A DNA stretch of 64,000 nucleotides from Candidatus Ozemibacter sibiricus (lineage in GTDB: Bacteria > Muiribacteriota > Ozemobacteria > Ozemobacterales > Ozemobacteraceae), in assembly GCA_003327425.1 (NCBI GenBank), contig QOQW01000025.1, positions 24,529-88,528 of the forward strand, written 5' to 3'. A model generated the notes under the pieces. The model was not told the DNA's origin, did no database searches, and saw only the letters and a program-made list of their open reading frames with translations. Numbering within the stretch: the stretch's first letter is position 1; each line of letters opens with the position of its first letter. Made by a program: the position numbers and the translations under genes. Shown in pieces: positions 24,762 to 33,623 of the stretch.

Positions 24762-26204
24762 ATGCACGACAACGCTCGATTCGCTCCCTGGCGCTGGGTT
24801 GGTATCATTTTCCTGCTGGTGATGGCCCTGCCGGCCGGCGGCCTGGCCGATGACCACCTCGAAGTCATGTACCAGAAAGTGATCCAGGCCGCGATCAAGC
24901 ACGACCATCACCCGTGGCGGGACTTCATTCTGCGCCACGTCCTGCGCATCGACCCCGCGACCCTCGATCTGATCCACATGGCCGCCAGTCAGGCTGAGAT
25001 GCGAGGCTTCCCCATGCCGGGAGAACGCTGGCTCCGCTCGATCGGGCACCCCCAACTGGTCTACCGAGTCAAGCGCACCCGCATCCGCTCCGAACAGGAG
25101 CTGCACCAGGCCATGACCGGCGGAGCCGGCCCCCTGACCCGCGGCCAGACGGCCCTCATGACGATCTACCAGACTCTCTCCTCCGAGCCCATCACCCGCC
25201 TGCGGCCGTTCGCCTTCCGGTCCAAGGTGCAGGTGGTACTGACCGATCTGAGCGTGATCGAAGAAGACCCCTTCATCGACCAGACCACGTACCAGGGTCG
25301 GCCCCTGCGGGCCATCATCAGCTTCGACTTCTGGCCCATGGCGGTGGGCGCCATCCAGTTCAGCTCGATCTACTTCCTCCAGGCCTGGCGCGACGCCAAT
25401 GGCAACTTCCAGTATGGGCTGCCTTCCCCGACGATCATTCGCAGCAATGCCATCCATGAGTATGCCCACACGCTCGATCGCATGCTGCCTCGGGTCTTTT
25501 CGCCCATCAGAGAGATCATGCAGACCGGATTCGTCATCGACAACATCCTGCGCTTCGCTAAAGAACGCAGCGGCTGCTACGGCAAAGATTCGGCCCATTT
25601 CCTCAACGAAGTCACCACCCCGTTGGCGGCCAGTCTCGAGGGGTGGGCCATTTTCCATGAGATGATCAACAGCGAGGAAGTGGCCGCCGAGATCCGCCGC
25701 CAGGTCGAACGGCTCGCCTTCGAGCGGCCGGGCCCTGTCACCTACACCTTCGACGGCGACTACGAACTGGTGAACTGGGACGACCCCCGCGTCACCGGCC
25801 CGGTGGCGCTGCGCGTGGAAGGCGTTCAGGCCTGCATCCTGTATCGCCTGGCCAGAGAGACCAGGGCGGATTGGCGTGGGGTCTGTCAGGCCTTCAGTCT
25901 CGTCAACCGCAACCTCCGCATCCTCCGCGATGTTCTGCGATCGTTCATCCACCTGTTCCCCGACCAGGCCGCCGACGCGATCCGGATCGTCGACGAAGAG
26001 ACCCATGGCAAACTGACCCTGGACGAACTGACCGACCTGTTCGGCGATTCCCCGACCCTGGGACCTCTGTTGGCCAACCGCGGCCGGCCCGGCCCGGCTT
26101 TCTGCCCGGTCGAAGAGACCGAGTCCTCTGCCCCCCCGAGCGTCGACCCTCGCTCGTCGCTGCAGACCGGCCTCGAGGACATACTCGACCTGCCGACCGA
26201 ATGA
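24762..26204 (+). CDS. Secreted HEYAH zinc metallopeptidase, unknown family
   Basis: A 480-residue protein with an N-terminal signal peptide (WVGIIFLLVMALPAGGLADD). It has a zinc-protease motif AIHEYAHTLDRM (HExxH at about residue 233) and a downstream SLEGWAIFHEM whose Glu could be the third zinc ligand, as in gluzincins. I recognise no known peptidase family. The C-terminal 150 residues are helical with an acidic, Pro-rich tail. AAAGGAGG lies 7 bases before the ATG. It is expected to act outside the cytoplasm on an unknown protein substrate. The gene stands alone between hairpin clusters. Confidence 0.7.
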   Translation: MHDNARFAPWRWVGIIFLLVMALPAGGLADDHLEVMYQKVIQAAIKHDHHPWRDFILRHVLRIDPATLDLIHMAASQAEMRGFPMPGERWLRSIGHPQLVYRVKRTRIRSEQELHQAMTGGAGPLTRGQTALMTIYQTLSSEPITRLRPFAFRSKVQVVLTDLSVIEEDPFIDQTTYQGRPLRAIISFDFWPMAVGAIQFSSIYFLQAWRDANGNFQYGLPSPTIIRSNAIHEYAHTLDRMLPRVFSPIREIMQTGFVIDNILRFAKERSGCYGKDSAHFLNEVTTPLAASLEGWAIFHEMINSEEVAAEIRRQVERLAFERPGPVTYTFDGDYELVNWDDPRVTGPVALRVEGVQACILYRLARETRADWRGVCQAFSLVNRNLRILRDVLRSFIHLFPDQAADAIRIVDEETHGKLTLDELTDLFGDSPTLGPLLANRGRPGPAFCPVEETESSAPPSVDPRSSLQTGLEDILDLPTE

Positions 26205-26243
26205 TCGTTCGCCCGACGGCCCGACGACTCGCCTGAGATCCTG

Positions 26244-26275
26244 CGGCCGCAGGCCCGACCACGGGCCTGCGGCCG
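26244..26275. terminator. GC-rich terminator hairpin
   Basis: A 14-base perfect stem (CGGCCGCAGGCCCG / CGGGCCTGCGGCCG) with an ACCA loop, 40 bases after the metallopeptidase stop. There is no T-run. It is probably the 3'-end signal of that gene. Confidence 0.65.
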
Positions 26276-26474
26276 TCGCTCGGCGCGTGCCTGAAAGCCG
26301 AGCTGGGCCGGACAAGCACGAGACGGCTGGCAGGCCAGATGGTGATCCCAGGCCTTTTTACCGACCTGATCACCGCAGCCCATGCGATGAACACCGGCTC
26401 CGATGCTTGTCTGATGGCGCAGCGCATGCTACCCTTAAATAGAGACCCATCCAGGACTCCCTGGAGGTACCGAG

Positions 26475-28877
26475 GTGACCGTTCTCGCAGGGGCCAGCAG
26501 CGTTCGCCATCTTGCCCTCCTGCCCCGAGCCGGTGGGAACGGCGAGGCGGCGGCGCCGTCACCCGCCCCCGCCCGGCGAGGCCAGGGGGGCATGACAACC
26601 GCCCGCCGATCGCCCGCGCTTTCCCTCGGGGCCGCCGGGGGCCGCCGGGGCATGGCCCTGTCGGTCATCGTCTGCATCATCCTGGTGGTGGCCGCCTTTT
26701 TCCTGGTCTCTTCGTTCCTGACCCGCACCCAGCAGCAGACCGCGCGCTACTACTTCGACACCGAGAACGCGCTGAACCTGGCCGAAAGCACGGCCCAGGA
26801 GCTGGTCTGGGCGTTGCGCACGCTGACGCATCCCGGCTCTGATCGCCCCGACCTGCAAGCGCTCTTCGATCAATTGCTGGGCGTTCCGGCGGGCCGCGAG
26901 GCCGCTGTGCTCGACCTGCGGCCCGGGCCGGCCATCGAACCCCTGCTCGCCGATCTGGGTTCCATCTCGCCGCTACGGATCACCGCCCAGGCCTTCCTGA
27001 GCGGGTTCAAGCCGCTCGCGCTGCCCCCGGCCGCCTTGGGGCTGCGCCCCGACCCCCGGGAAAAGGAAGGGCTGCTCAAACTCCAGATCACGGTTCACTG
27101 CGGGGAAGCGATCCGCGTCCTCAACGTCCTGCACCGGGTGAAGGTCATGCGCATCACCCACCCGGTGCTGTCCCGCTTCACGCTGTTCGTCAAGGAAGCG
27201 CCCACCACCGGCGCCTGGACGGCGACCATGAACCCCCTCCATCAAGACGACCAGAGCCTGAACGCCGACCCCGACGCCTATTTCCTGGCCGACCATCGGC
27301 AACCGGCCTCTCCCATCGTCCTCGACCACGGCCGCACCATCGATCTCGCCCCCGGCGGCTCGTTCGATTTCGCCGGCAACGCCGAGGCAGGCAAGGCCAT
27401 CGCGGCCGACAACGCGCCGGTCTTCTTCGGCGGGAAGTGGCGGGTGGGCCTGGCCGAGGGCAACGACCGCAGCGCCACCTCCGAGCGGTTCCTGGTGCGA
27501 CTGGCCAAGTACGACCTGATGGAAGACATCCAGGAGATGAGCCTGGAAGCCACCAAACGCACCCTCCTCAACCCCCCGCCCCGGTCCAGCATCCATGCCG
27601 CCTGGCTGCAGACCTTCGGCGTCAACGACGACTGGCGCATGGGGGGCGCCCCCATTCCCCTCGAGCAAACCCAGGCCTATCAGTTCTACAAACATCCCGA
27701 TCCCGAGCACCCGACCAGGATCGACCAGATGAAGGGCAGCTTCGCCTTCCGGTTGTTCGGCACCCTCGATCGGTTTTCCCCTACCCTGGTGCTGGGCGAC
27801 GTCGAGCGGTATTACCAGCGGCTCGTCTCCATCGACTGCGACTTTCGCGGCTTCCGGTTCCTAGCCGTCACCCTCCCGTTCCTCGACGAAGAGTGGTTCA
27901 GCCGACTGAAGGCGCCCGCCTCTCTCGACCGTTTCGGTCTCGATCCGCTGACCATCACCACCCTGCAAGGGGTGGCCACGGTGTTCGGCATCCGACCCGG
28001 CCACGACGATGACCTGGGCTTCGCCTGGGAATACTACCGCGACCGGTTCCGTTGCATGCTGCTGCCGGAGCACGTGCTGCGCGGGCTCGATTTCGTCTTC
28101 ACCAACCGCGAAACCGGCCAGCGCGGGCGCCCCGTGACGCAGAACAACGGCACCAGCCCGATGCCCGCCAACGGCGAGGTCTACAGCCGCCTCCCCTGGC
28201 GTCAGCTCGACCTGCCCCCGCCGCCCGCCTCCGGGAGGGGGGTCGAGCGCCCCTTCCTGGGCCGCCAGGTCACCGTGCGCCATCGCGAGGGCGAGCCGCT
28301 CTTCCAGGGCGATCTCAACGACGTCGATGGGCTGCATGACATGATCGTGCGAGGGGCCCGGCGCTTCGCCACCACCGAGGCCTTCCTCGAGCGGTGCCGG
28401 CTGCCGAGCCTCCGCCCCGGCGTGTGCCGGCTGGCCCTACCGGGCGCCGTCATCGTGACCCCGGCCCCCGGCCCCGCGTTGCGCTTCCCCGGACCGGTGC
28501 GGGTCGAGCGCGGCGGCGTGCTCGTGGTCATGGGCGATGTCCTGCTCAATGCCCCCATCGAAACCGCCCCCGGGGAACTTCTGACCATCGTGGCTAGCGG
28601 CAAGGTGACCATCGCCACCGCCGGCCCGCTCGCCGTCTCGCTGATCGCGGCCGGCGGCCTGACCAAGGACCCGGCCCTGCCCGGGTTCTCCATCGATGGC
28701 CCGGTCGCCGCCGCCCGGCTCGACTTCGCCCCCCTGGTCGCCGGCGCAGGCCCCAAACGAATCGCCTACGCGCCGATCTTCGACGAGCGCCGGCCGCGCC
28801 CCGACGAGCCGCACTTCCCTCGCCGGCTCGTGCTGTCCGACGAGTTCCGGCAATTCTTCAGCAAGGCCCTGCCATGA
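26475..28877 (+). CDS. PilX/GspK-like pilus assembly protein
   Basis: An 800-residue protein. After a 60-residue hydrophilic leader there is one membrane anchor (MALSVIVCIILVVAAFFLVSSF, residues 60-81). An amphipathic helix with NALNLAESTAQELVW follows, the pattern of PilX and other minor type IV pilus or type II secretion proteins. The large outer part contains short beta-strand repeats near the C-terminus (GGVLVVMGDVLLNAPIE), like a beta-helix edge. The GTG at 26475 has GGAGG 7 bases upstream; an internal ATG at 26592 is an alternative. It is coupled by ATGA overlap to the following prepilin. Confidence 0.65.
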   Translation: MTVLAGASSVRHLALLPRAGGNGEAAAPSPAPARRGQGGMTTARRSPALSLGAAGGRRGMALSVIVCIILVVAAFFLVSSFLTRTQQQTARYYFDTENALNLAESTAQELVWALRTLTHPGSDRPDLQALFDQLLGVPAGREAAVLDLRPGPAIEPLLADLGSISPLRITAQAFLSGFKPLALPPAALGLRPDPREKEGLLKLQITVHCGEAIRVLNVLHRVKVMRITHPVLSRFTLFVKEAPTTGAWTATMNPLHQDDQSLNADPDAYFLADHRQPASPIVLDHGRTIDLAPGGSFDFAGNAEAGKAIAADNAPVFFGGKWRVGLAEGNDRSATSERFLVRLAKYDLMEDIQEMSLEATKRTLLNPPPRSSIHAAWLQTFGVNDDWRMGGAPIPLEQTQAYQFYKHPDPEHPTRIDQMKGSFAFRLFGTLDRFSPTLVLGDVERYYQRLVSIDCDFRGFRFLAVTLPFLDEEWFSRLKAPASLDRFGLDPLTITTLQGVATVFGIRPGHDDDLGFAWEYYRDRFRCMLLPEHVLRGLDFVFTNRETGQRGRPVTQNNGTSPMPANGEVYSRLPWRQLDLPPPPASGRGVERPFLGRQVTVRHREGEPLFQGDLNDVDGLHDMIVRGARRFATTEAFLERCRLPSLRPGVCRLALPGAVIVTPAPGPALRFPGPVRVERGGVLVVMGDVLLNAPIETAPGELLTIVASGKVTIATAGPLAVSLIAAGGLTKDPALPGFSIDGPVAAARLDFAPLVAGAGPKRIAYAPIFDERRPRPDEPHFPRRLVLSDEFRQFFSKALP

Positions 28878-29338
28878 TCGACCGACCGCACCACCGTTCC
28901 TGGTTCCCACCCGCTCCCCGGCCACCTTGCCCACGCGCCTGGGTGGGGCAGGCCGCCGGCCGCCAGGCCTTCACCCTCACCGAGCTGCTGGTGGTCCTGG
29001 CTCTGCTGTCGCTCCTGCTGCCGTTCGCCTACCGGATCTGGTCGGTCCTCCGACGCGGTTCCGACCAGGTATCGGAACATGCCCGCTACTACCAGGTGGT
29101 CGGCCGTTTCCTCGCCCAATTCAAACTGGACCTGCGCAGTGCGACCCGCCTCCGGCGCGAGGGCGACAGCCTGGTCATCACCGTGCCAGCCGACGACCCC
29201 ACGGCCGAGCGAACCATCCGATATTCCGTCGACGCCGATCGTCATCGCCTCAGCCGCTCGGAAGGCGGTCAGGCCATCGTCTTCGATTTCGGCGCCCCCC
29301 CAGCTGGCGCGGGGCCATTCATTTTCCGCATCGAATGA
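28874..29338 (+). CDS. Prepilin-type minor pilin
   Basis: A 154-residue type IV prepilin/pseudopilin. The N-methylation motif is FTLTELLVVLALLSLLLPF starting at residue 33, with Ala rather than the usual Gly before the cleavage site and a long 32-residue leader. After the hydrophobic helix the body is a short beta domain resembling GspJ/PilW-type minor pilins. The start overlaps the PilX-like gene stop (ATGA). It is expected to be cleaved by prepilin peptidase and to sit at the tip of a pilus or pseudopilus together with its neighbours. Confidence 0.8.
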   Translation: MIDRPHHRSWFPPAPRPPCPRAWVGQAAGRQAFTLTELLVVLALLSLLLPFAYRIWSVLRRGSDQVSEHARYYQVVGRFLAQFKLDLRSATRLRREGDSLVITVPADDPTAERTIRYSVDADRHRLSRSEGGQAIVFDFGAPPAGAGPFIFRIE

Positions 29339-29355
29339 AGTACAGGAGGCTCCTG

Positions 29356-30036
29356 ATGACCATTCATTCCTCTTCGCCAACGGATCCACATCTCGTTCCG
29401 TTCCGTCTCCGGCTGGCCTTCGCCAGTTTCTGCCTGTTCGCCAGCCTCTCCTTCTGGGCGACCGCCTGGGGACAGACCGCCCCGGCCACGCCGCCACCGG
29501 CCTCGGCCGTCGTCATCGCCAGCGGCCCGGCCGCGGGGTCGGAAACCATCCGGGTCACCGTGGGATTCGCCAGCCAGACGGTGCAGACGGAAATCCAAGC
29601 CCCTCACCTGGTCGAGAAACATGGCGGGGAATGGGTGACCTCCGAGACGGCCGAGGTCCGCGCCGCCCACGCCGCCCCGCCCCCCGGGCAGAAGACCTGG
29701 AGCCCGAACACCTACCTCCCGCGCAGCATTCCCGCCCGCCCCGGCCAACCCGATGGCATCACCCAGAGCCGAACCTTCCCCGTTCCCTTCGGGCAGCCGG
29801 CGGGCGAAGCCGCGCCGCCACCCGGGGCCGGGCCGACCGGACCGACCGGGCCGACCACCAAGCGCGAGGCCATCGAGGCCTTCCTGGCCCGCCGTCCCGA
29901 CATCGTTCGCTTCATCCAGGACAACACCGGCATCCGCGATCCGCAGAAGATCCTCGAGAAGTGGGTCTACGACGTCATGCGCTCGGAAGACAAAGACTGG
30001 GCCGAGGCGAAAGCCATTCTCGAGAAGAATTGGTAA
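29356..30036 (+). CDS. Secreted protein with C-terminal 55-residue domain
   Basis: A 226-residue protein with a signal peptide (LAFASFCLFASLSFWATAWGQ). A roughly 100-residue region follows that looks beta-rich (SETIRVTVGFASQTVQTEIQ), then a Pro/Gly/Thr linker. The C-terminal 55-residue helical domain has the pattern F..RPDI..FI...G..DPQKILEKW...DWAEAKAIL. The same pattern is seen at the N-terminus of the secreted glycosidase-like protein at 31612-33384. AGGAGG lies 6 bases before the ATG. It is probably exported with the pilin cluster; function unknown. Confidence 0.65.
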   Translation: MTIHSSSPTDPHLVPFRLRLAFASFCLFASLSFWATAWGQTAPATPPPASAVVIASGPAAGSETIRVTVGFASQTVQTEIQAPHLVEKHGGEWVTSETAEVRAAHAAPPPGQKTWSPNTYLPRSIPARPGQPDGITQSRTFPVPFGQPAGEAAPPPGAGPTGPTGPTTKREAIEAFLARRPDIVRFIQDNTGIRDPQKILEKWVYDVMRSEDKDWAEAKAILEKNW

Positions 30037-30117
30037 GTCAGCTCCGACCTTTGCGCCTATGCCGCACGCCAGGGCCAGGCGAAAGCCAGTCGCGAGAAGA
30101 ACTGGCAGGTCAGCTCC
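30005..30117 (+). repeat. Imperfect 41-base direct repeat of gene end
   Basis: The last bases of the preceding gene and 9 bases of its 3' flank (30005-30045) recur at 30077-30117 with 5 mismatches in 41. In the second copy the TAA stop reads CAG. This looks like a decayed tail duplication of the gene. The rest of the 222-base gap to the convergent prepilin gene shows nothing recognisable. Confidence 0.6.
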
Positions 30118-30258
30118 CCCCGGCTCGAGGGCGGTCGCGCCGCTTGCCGACACCCAAGGCGAAGCGATCGGGCAAAGCGATCGGCGCGGGCGGATCGAGT
30201 GGCGCCGGCGGCTCCCTGTCCCGGCGCCACCAGTCTGGCAGATCCCTAGCAGATCCCG

Positions 30259-31164
30259 TCAGGGGTCCTGCCACACCAGGTCGCCGCCGGGCACCTCGGC
30301 CGAGAAGCGCGACGATCGTGTCACCGTGAAGGTGAGGTGTTCGGCCTGATCGTCCATTGCGCCCCGGCCGGGCCCACCGCTGGCCACGCCGCCCGGGCTG
30401 GATCGGACCTCATCGTCGCTCCCGCCACCGGAGCCAGGCCGGGACGGTCGACCAGCGCCGGCCGCGCCCATCCCCCCACCTGGCACGCCCAGGTGGAGCG
30501 CCACCCGCAGGACCCGAGCCCGGTCCGGTGGCAGGACCTGCCGCCGTGCCTCATCCAGGAAGGTGAGGGCGAAGGCGAAGGATGGCCGGCCATGCGTCGC
30601 CTCGGCGAAGGCGAACACGCGCGGCGTCCGGCCGTCATCACGGGTCACGCGCCGGGCGTTGTCGTCGAAATGATAGGTGACCAGGGGCACCAACCGACCT
30701 TGCGGGTCGACCGTTCCTTCGATCTCGAGACGTCGCCCCTCTTCGTCCCACCGCCAGGCGCTCGCGGCCACGGCATCGGCCCGCAAGACCTCGTGCAACA
30801 GCCGCATCTGGTGGCCAGCAGCATCGCGGGTCCGGTTCTCCTGCGAAGTACGCTGGAGCCACCGCCAGGCGGTGAAGGCCAGCGCCAGCGCCAGAACGCC
30901 AACGGCCAGAGCCACCATCAACTCGGTCAGGGTGAATCCGGTCACCGGGGCGGCAGGCCGGTTCTCACATTCGGGGCCCCAGAGACGGTTCGAGACTCGC
31001 GGCCCGGCTCGACGCCCCAGAGGCGCCGGGCCGGCGCGGTGACCGCCATCGCCAGCGTCCCCACCGCCACCGGCCCAAGCGCCCCGAGAAGATCGAGCCA
31101 CCCCGCCGCCCGGCGCTGACGACCGGTCGAGGTCGGAACGGGCCAGCCAGGGCGGCGGGATCAC
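30259..31164 (-). CDS. Prepilin-type pseudopilin with long leader
   Basis: A 301-residue protein with a canonical prepilin motif TGFTLTELMVALAVGVLALAL (Gly-76/Phe-77), then a helix and a beta-rich body. The C-terminal third is Gly/Ser-rich (GAGRPSRPGSGGGSDDE). The GTG at 31164 overlaps the upstream stop (GTGA), which gives an unusually long 76-residue leader. No closer start with a ribosome site was seen. It belongs to the same pilin group as 28874 and 31161 and may be a GspJ-like minor component. Confidence 0.7.
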   Translation of the reverse strand: MIPPPWLARSDLDRSSAPGGGVARSSRGAWAGGGGDAGDGGHRAGPAPLGRRAGPRVSNRLWGPECENRPAAPVTGFTLTELMVALAVGVLALALAFTAWRWLQRTSQENRTRDAAGHQMRLLHEVLRADAVAASAWRWDEEGRRLEIEGTVDPQGRLVPLVTYHFDDNARRVTRDDGRTPRVFAFAEATHGRPSFAFALTFLDEARRQVLPPDRARVLRVALHLGVPGGGMGAAGAGRPSRPGSGGGSDDEVRSSPGGVASGGPGRGAMDDQAEHLTFTVTRSSRFSAEVPGGDLVWQDP

Positions 31165-31643
31165 AAAGGCTTCGGCCGGACGAGGAGCGTCTGCAGGCCG
31201 ATGTGGTGCTTCTTGCCTGGCGTGCCGGGGAGGTTCCACAGCACCTGGACCCCGAGCCGGTACCCGACCACGGGGGGCCGAGCTTTCTCGAGGCCGGGCA
31301 ACGGATCGACCAGGATGGCCGAGGGAACGAGATCGAAGACGGTGCCGTTCACTTCGCGGGATTCGGGATCGAGGCGTTCGGGGAAGGAGGCGAGACTCTT
31401 GAGTTCTTCGAGCTTGCCCGCCCCCAGCGAGGTGGCCACGACCCAGTTGCGGGCGTCGATGCTCTGCCGCCGCACTTCGATGAAGCGCGGAATGAGGGGA
31501 GCCAGCACCAAAGAGAGCAAGGCCACCCCCATCAACACCTCGACGAGACTGAACCCGCAGGTGAACTCGGGGGTGGAAGGTGGGCCAGGACGGGATCGAC
31601 AGCGCGACGGCTCAGCGGTTGGCAGGGTCGTGGAAGGCCGCAC
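31161..31643 (-). CDS. Prepilin-type pseudopilin (GspI/PilV-like)
   Basis: A 160-residue prepilin. CGFSLVEVLMGVALLSLVLAP (Gly-30/Phe-31) is the cleavage/methylation motif, with Glu-5 present, followed by FIEVRRQSIDARNWVVATSLGAGKLEELKS, typical of GspI/PilV. The GTG at 31643 is chosen because GGAGG lies 6 bases upstream, inside the end of the previous gene, giving a 32-base overlap with the glycosidase-like gene. The stop overlaps the next prepilin start. Confidence 0.75.
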   Translation of the reverse strand: MRPSTTLPTAEPSRCRSRPGPPSTPEFTCGFSLVEVLMGVALLSLVLAPLIPRFIEVRRQSIDARNWVVATSLGAGKLEELKSLASFPERLDPESREVNGTVFDLVPSAILVDPLPGLEKARPPVVGYRLGVQVLWNLPGTPGKKHHIGLQTLLVRPKPL

Positions 31644-33384
31644 GCATGTCCTCCCGGGCCGGGCCGATGTTGCGGAGGGCGAAGCTGCCCCATTGGCCAT
31701 CGGCCCGATCGACGAACCAGCAGAGGGCCCGGATGGGCGGCAGGTTGCCACGGCTGGCATTGTAGGCGCGCACGGCCTCGAAGGCTTTCAGGATCCAGCC
31801 TGGCTGGTAGTTTTCCGTCGGATTGGGCCCTTCCAGGCCATTGATGTCGGAGTTGAATTCAGTGATGTACACTGGCTTGCTGGCCCCCCATTTCTTGGCG
31901 ATACGGGCGGCCTGCTCGCGAAAACTCTGGAACCCGCCATCGAAGGGCCAGTTGTTGATGTTGCACGGTTGGCGCGGGTCGGGATTGCCGCGCGTCGGAT
32001 CGCCATTGGCATGGATGGCGAACCCATCGACCTGGGTGATACGGTTCGATACATCTTCGAGCCAATCGAGATAGGTACCGTCGGCGAACTGACCTTCGGC
32101 GTTGACATTGGGCGAAAAGGGAGCAGCGCTGCAAGCCAGCAGTCGAATGCCGGGTGGCATCTCTTTCTTGCGGTTGTAGATGTACATGAAGGCGGCGGCG
32201 TATTTGTGGGAATTGATGAAGGATTCGATATTGGGTTCGTTGCCGACGATGAAATGCTTCGACAGATCGGAGAACATCCTGACCACTTCGATGAACCGAT
32301 CGCCGTACTGCTGGAACTCGGCCGGGTCTTTGGGCACCGGGCAGCCCCCGCGGTAGTCGAGCCGGATGATGTTGGTCAGGCCATGCGCCTTGGCGCGCCG
32401 GGCGCCTTCGAGGGCCACGTTGATCTGGGTTGCATCATCGAGACCGCAGACGGTCTCGACGTTCCAGCCGCCATTGTTGCCGATCATCTCCTGGTCGCCA
32501 CTGTACCAGTGGACTCCAGCCAGATTCCCGCTTTCGCTGTCGGACGAGTCGGAGGAACCGGTCGTGGCACCATCATTCGAGGAGGGTGGAGGCGGCGCCG
32601 GACTGCCCGGAGGCGGGGTGAACCCATTGGAGGGCTGATCAGCAGGCTGGGAGGGCGGGGGCACCTCATCGGCGGGAGCTTTCCGACTCTCTTTGCGGAA
32701 GGTGAGCAGGAAGCAGGTATGGATGGTGAAGTTCGGCTGTTCGGGGGTACCCAGACCCATGCCTTCGACCCGGTCGCTGGGCAGGCCGTCGCTGACATAG
32801 GCGCCGTAGCAGTTCCCGGCGTGGTACATCGGGAAGTTCGCGCCCAGCTCAGGCGCGGGTTTGTTCTCGGTGCGGGCCTTGGATTCTCCGCCGGGCCAGA
32901 AGAAGGTGACCTCCACACCGGTCTGGCGGCCACCGCCCTCGTTCTGGGTCTCGACGTAGATGTGATGGCGGCCGCCCGCTTCCTGTTCGTTCAGCCAGCG
33001 GATATCCACCAGACGCCAGTGCGGCCCATCGGCGCCGCAGCGGACGACCCTGACGCCGAGCCGCTCGAGGGCCGATCCACCGGGGCCGGCAGGCGCCGAC
33101 GGCGGGGCGGCGGGCGTCGACGGGGTCTGGCCGCCCCCGTTCTTCTCGATCTCGGCCAGGATCTGGCGAGCCGTCTCGTAGTCCTGGTTCCGTTCGGTGG
33201 TGATCTTGATCCATTCGCGGAGGATCCAGACCTTGTCGGTTCGGCCAGACCATTTGCTGATGTTGTTGGGAATGTCAGGTCGAGCCTGGAAGAACTCGTC
33301 GAGCGTCATGGCCGCTGCCGACCCGGCCAGAACCACCGTCAACAGGGCCATCATCGCCAGTTTTCCCCATCGAGTCAAGTACAT
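31612..33384 (-). CDS. Secreted GH-A-type glycosidase with N-terminal domain
   Basis: A 590-residue protein with a signal peptide (LAMMALLTVVLAGSAAA). A roughly 55-residue helical domain follows (DEFFQARPDI...ILREWI...DYETARQILAEI), shared with the secreted protein at 29356. Next come a Pro-rich linker, a beta domain (residues 105-235) and a second Pro/Ser linker. The C-terminal half is a TIM-barrel glycoside hydrolase of clan GH-A type: the acid/base Glu is E383 in IVGNEPNIE and the nucleophile candidate is E509 in VYITEFNSD. The substrate is unknown; it could trim envelope or extracellular polysaccharide. It is first gene of a minus-strand operon with two prepilins, and GGGAGG lies 5 bases before the ATG. 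Confidence 0.7.
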   Translation of the reverse strand: MYLTRWGKLAMMALLTVVLAGSAAAMTLDEFFQARPDIPNNISKWSGRTDKVWILREWIKITTERNQDYETARQILAEIEKNGGGQTPSTPAAPPSAPAGPGGSALERLGVRVVRCGADGPHWRLVDIRWLNEQEAGGRHHIYVETQNEGGGRQTGVEVTFFWPGGESKARTENKPAPELGANFPMYHAGNCYGAYVSDGLPSDRVEGMGLGTPEQPNFTIHTCFLLTFRKESRKAPADEVPPPSQPADQPSNGFTPPPGSPAPPPPSSNDGATTGSSDSSDSESGNLAGVHWYSGDQEMIGNNGGWNVETVCGLDDATQINVALEGARRAKAHGLTNIIRLDYRGGCPVPKDPAEFQQYGDRFIEVVRMFSDLSKHFIVGNEPNIESFINSHKYAAAFMYIYNRKKEMPPGIRLLACSAAPFSPNVNAEGQFADGTYLDWLEDVSNRITQVDGFAIHANGDPTRGNPDPRQPCNINNWPFDGGFQSFREQAARIAKKWGASKPVYITEFNSDINGLEGPNPTENYQPGWILKAFEAVRAYNASRGNLPPIRALCWFVDRADGQWGSFALRNIGPAREDMRAAFHDPANR

Positions 33385-33432
33385 AGCCTCCTCCCGCTGG
33401 CCAATTTTGCCTGGAGAGAGAATCTTTATAGA

Positions 33433-33462
33433 ATCTTACTCTCGCCAGGAGGGGGGCGTCAA
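33433..33462 (-). promoter_or_regulatory. Candidate promoter of glycosidase/pilin operon
   Basis: Minus strand TTGACG (33462-33457), an 18-base spacer and TAAGAT (33438-33433). The pair lies 50-78 bases before the glycosidase-like start in an AT-richer stretch, and its sigma-70-type match is reasonable. Confidence 0.45.
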
Positions 33463-33623
33463 TTCGCCGATGAGGCCGAGCCCCCGTAGGCAGGCGATGC
33501 TGGGAAACGGAAGCAGCGGCAGGGCATCGGCCCCGACGCCCGAAGGTCGGCATCGGAGCGGAAGACCCCGCTAGAGAGGGCCAGGTCGAGGCGTCCTGGC
33601 GGGGAACGCGGACCGCAGGAAGG

